NCBI GenBank assembly: GCA_038323655.1
Contig: JBBQHE010000096.1
Coordinates: 1-15,735 of the forward strand
Direction of reading: 5' to 3'
From: Humitalea sp038323655
Lineage (GTDB): Bacteria > Pseudomonadota > Alphaproteobacteria > Acetobacterales > Acetobacteraceae
DNA length: 15,735 nucleotides
Shown here: positions 13,924 through 15,735 of the stretch, one piece after another
Numbering within the stretch: the stretch's first letter is position 1
Layout: every line of letters begins with the position of its first letter
Notes under the pieces: generated by a model
Seen by the model: only the letters and a program-made list of their open reading frames with translations
Database searches by the model: none
What the model was told of the DNA's origin: nothing
Translations under genes and position numbers: made by a program

Positions 13924-15653
13924 TGTCACGCAACCTCGACCTGGCGGCGCCCCCGCCGTCCGCCAACCCCGCAACTGGCCCCGCTTTGGGCCACGCGCCC
14001 TGGCGGCACGCCCCGCCCTCGGCGCCGCGGCGCAGCATCGTGCTGATCGGCCTGCCCGGGGCGGGCAAATCCTCGATCGGGCGGCGGCTTGCACAAAGGC
14101 TGGGCATGCTGTTCCGCGATGCGGATGCGGAGATCGAAGCCGCCGCCGGCCTGCCGATCACCGAAATCTTCGCCCGCTACGGCGAACCGCACTTCCGCGA
14201 CGGCGAACGCCGGGTCATCGCCCGCCTGCTGGCCGGCCCGCCGCTGGTGCTGGCAACCGGCGGCGGCGCCTTCATGGACCCCGCCACCCGCCGCGCGGTG
14301 CAGGCCTCGGGCGCGCTGTCGGTCTGGCTGCGCGCCCGGGCACCCACGCTGCTGCGCCGCATCGCCGGGCGCGAACACCGTCCCCTGTTTCATGGCAAGG
14401 ACCCCGCGCAGGTGTTGCGGGAGCTGATTGCCATCCGCCACCCTGTCTATGCCGAGGCCGATGTGATCGTGGACTGCACCGACGAACCGCCGGAAGGCAC
14501 CACCCGGCGCGTGCTGGATGCCATGGCCGGCCACGCCCCGCCCACCCGGCTGACCGTGCCCCTGGCCACCCCCTACGACATCCTGGTCGGCGGCAACCTG
14601 CTCTCCCGCGCCGGCGAAGTCCTGGCGCCGCTGCTGCCGGGCACGCGCTGCATCGTCATCGCCGACGCCACGGTCGCAGCCCAGCATGGCCCGGCGCTGC
14701 GCGCGGGGCTGGAGGAAGGCGGGCTGTCGGTGCTGACCGAAGTCATCCTGCCCCCCGGGGAGGCGACCAAGTCGCTCGACCGCTACGCCCTGGTGCTGGA
14801 GGCGGTGCTGGCCGCGGGCGCCGATCGGCGCACCGCGATCGTGGCGCTGGGCGGCGGCGTGGTCGGCGATCTTGCGGGCTTCATTGCCGCCACCGCGCTG
14901 CGCGGACTGCCGTTCGTGCAGGTGCCGACCACGCTGCTGGCCCAGGTGGACAGCAGCGTCGGCGGCAAGACCGGGATCAACCTCAAGGCCGGCAAGAACC
15001 TGGCCGGCGCCTTCCACCAGCCGCGCCTGGTGCTGGTCGATATCGCGACTCTGGCGACCCTGCCGGTGCGCGAACTGCGCGCAGGCTGGGCCGAGGTCGC
15101 CAAGCACGGGCTGCTGGACGGGCCGCTGTGGGACTGGTGCGAGGCCGAGGGCCCGGCCGCCATCGCCGGCGACCCCGCCGCCCTGCGCCACGCCGTGCTG
15201 GAATCCTGCCGGCTGAAAGGTGCGGTGGTCGCTGCCGACGAACGCGAGGAAGCCCCCGACGGCGGCCGCGCGCTGCTGAACCTTGGGCATACCTTCGGCC
15301 ACGCCTTCGAAGCCGAATGCGGCTACGACGGCAGCCTGCTGCATGGCGAGGCCGTGGCGATCGGCCTCGTGCTCGCCGTCGCACTCTCCGCACGCCTGGG
15401 CTTCTGCGACGCCGGACTGCCCGCACGAGTCGCACGACACCTCTCGTCGGTCGGACTGCGGGCGCGGGTCATCGACCTGCCGCGCCCCTTCTCCACCGCC
15501 CGACTGATGGCGCGTATGCGGTCGGACAAAAAAGCCCGCGAAAGCGTGATGCGCTTCATCCTGCTGCGCAGCCCTGGCGATTGCTTCACCAGCAGCGACG
15601 TGCCGGAAGCGGCCGTCGAAAGCCTGCTGCGGGACGCGGGCTGCGGCGATTGA
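13905..15653 (+). CDS. aroKB: Bifunctional shikimate kinase / 3-dehydroquinate synthase (AroK-AroB fusion)
   Basis: One polypeptide for steps 2 and 5 of the shikimate pathway to aromatic amino acids: AroB makes 3-dehydroquinate from DAHP, AroK phosphorylates shikimate with ATP. It has 582 residues from GTG 13905. The AroK domain (about 43-205) has Walker A GLPGAGKSS (49-57), DADAEIE (72-78), FRDGERRV (97-104), ATGGGAF (117-123) and the lid GREHRPLF (155-162). A short linker leads to AroB (about 213-580), with the NAD-binding GGGVVGDLAGFIAAT (316-330), VPTTLLAQVDSSVGGKTGIN (340-359) and zinc/active-site groups WAEVAKHG (E397), LGHTFGHAFE (H462, H466) and LHGEAVAIG (H480). Both domains look intact. 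The two families are usually separate adjacent genes; fused forms are known in this lineage. GTG 13905 is chosen for GGAGG 8 nt upstream; GTG 13923 is a leaderless alternative, removing six residues. Confidence 0.95.
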   Translation: MLAFTPVSRNLDLAAPPPSANPATGPALGHAPWRHAPPSAPRRSIVLIGLPGAGKSSIGRRLAQRLGMLFRDADAEIEAAAGLPITEIFARYGEPHFRDGERRVIARLLAGPPLVLATGGGAFMDPATRRAVQASGALSVWLRARAPTLLRRIAGREHRPLFHGKDPAQVLRELIAIRHPVYAEADVIVDCTDEPPEGTTRRVLDAMAGHAPPTRLTVPLATPYDILVGGNLLSRAGEVLAPLLPGTRCIVIADATVAAQHGPALRAGLEEGGLSVLTEVILPPGEATKSLDRYALVLEAVLAAGADRRTAIVALGGGVVGDLAGFIAATALRGLPFVQVPTTLLAQVDSSVGGKTGINLKAGKNLAGAFHQPRLVLVDIATLATLPVRELRAGWAEVAKHGLLDGPLWDWCEAEGPAAIAGDPAALRHAVLESCRLKGAVVAADEREEAPDGGRALLNLGHTFGHAFEAECGYDGSLLHGEAVAIGLVLAVALSARLGFCDAGLPARVARHLSSVGLRARVIDLPRPFSTARLMARMRSDKKARESVMRFILLRSPGDCFTSSDVPEAAVESLLRDAGCGD

Positions 15654-15664
15654 GGACGGCGCCG

Positions 15665-15689
15665 CTGGAAGGGGCTTTGCCCCCTCCAG
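15665..15689 (+). terminator. Hairpin downstream of aroKB
   Basis: CTGGAAGGGGC and GCCCCCTCCAG form an 11-bp stem with one mismatch and a TTT loop, starting 11 nt after the aroKB stop. No T tract follows, so classical intrinsic termination is doubtful, but the position suits a 3'-end stem for the aroKB transcript. Confidence 0.55.
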
Positions 15690-15733
15690 ACCTCCCCCAG
15701 CCGGGGACCCTGTCCCCGGGTGGGGGGAGGGTG
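15690..15733. repeat. Second, larger imperfect hairpin at the right edge
   Basis: CCGGGGAC (15701-15708) and GTCCCCGG (15712-15719) form a perfect 8-bp stem with a CCT loop. Flanking ACCTCCCCC and GGGGGGAGGGT extend it to roughly 19 pairs with small bulges. The tight pairing with the hairpin just before it looks like a dispersed palindromic element of high-GC genomes, or a compound terminator. The window ends here, so its full extent is unknown. Confidence 0.5.
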
Positions 15734-15735
15734 AG

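Noticed and set aside
13926..15440. 504-codon minus-strand frame opposite aroKB
   Set aside because: Antisense to a gene with every AroK and AroB motif intact; low-complexity composition, no family features.

Overview
The window is a compact, very GC-rich bacterial chromosomal segment that reads as alphaproteobacterial, most likely Acetobacteraceae (Roseomonas-like). I base this on GTG starts, 1-7 bp gene overlaps, a fused shikimate kinase/3-dehydroquinate synthase gene next to xerD, a STAS-MlaE fusion, an endonuclease-type MutL, and a solitary tripartite-tricarboxylate-type receptor. No phage, transposon, CRISPR, tRNA or rRNA is visible. The taxonomic call rests on gene content and order only.

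Left part (1-3858). A 5'-partial-window mutL runs off the left edge on the minus strand and carries a 15-bp tandem repeat in its linker. Divergent from it is a secreted Bug/TctC-type solute-binding protein, followed closely by an FAD-dependent amine oxidase. The oxidase has an odd 5' end: an intact twin-arginine motif sits just upstream of its first ATG.

Centre left (3926-7533). A tight plus-strand operon encodes a retrograde/anterograde phospholipid transport system: STAS-MlaE permease, MlaF ATPase, MlaD MCE protein, and a PqiC-like outer-membrane lipoprotein. After a 232-bp gap with the most AT-rich patch of the region comes a single-pass membrane protein resembling DUF2939 (7766-8401).

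Centre right (8402-12681). A minus-strand branched-chain-amino-acid-type ABC transporter, livH-livM-livG-livF, has overlapping genes throughout. It ends in a translationally coupled PaiB-like FMN-binding protein. No periplasmic binding protein gene is present. The last stop codon abuts the stop of the convergent membrane-protein gene with no base between them.

Right part (12682-15735). A 25-bp tandem array with internal hairpins separates livH from xerD. Then come xerD, a 48-residue membrane peptide gene, a 28-bp divergent start region, and aroKB, followed by two strong hairpins.

Most genes are ordinary housekeeping or transport genes of known families. I did not find a convincing undescribed multi-gene system. 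The points worth a second look are the amine oxidase start, the xerD-tail repeat array, the mutL repeat, recurrent leaderless-type start regions, and the PaiB-like gene in the liv operon.
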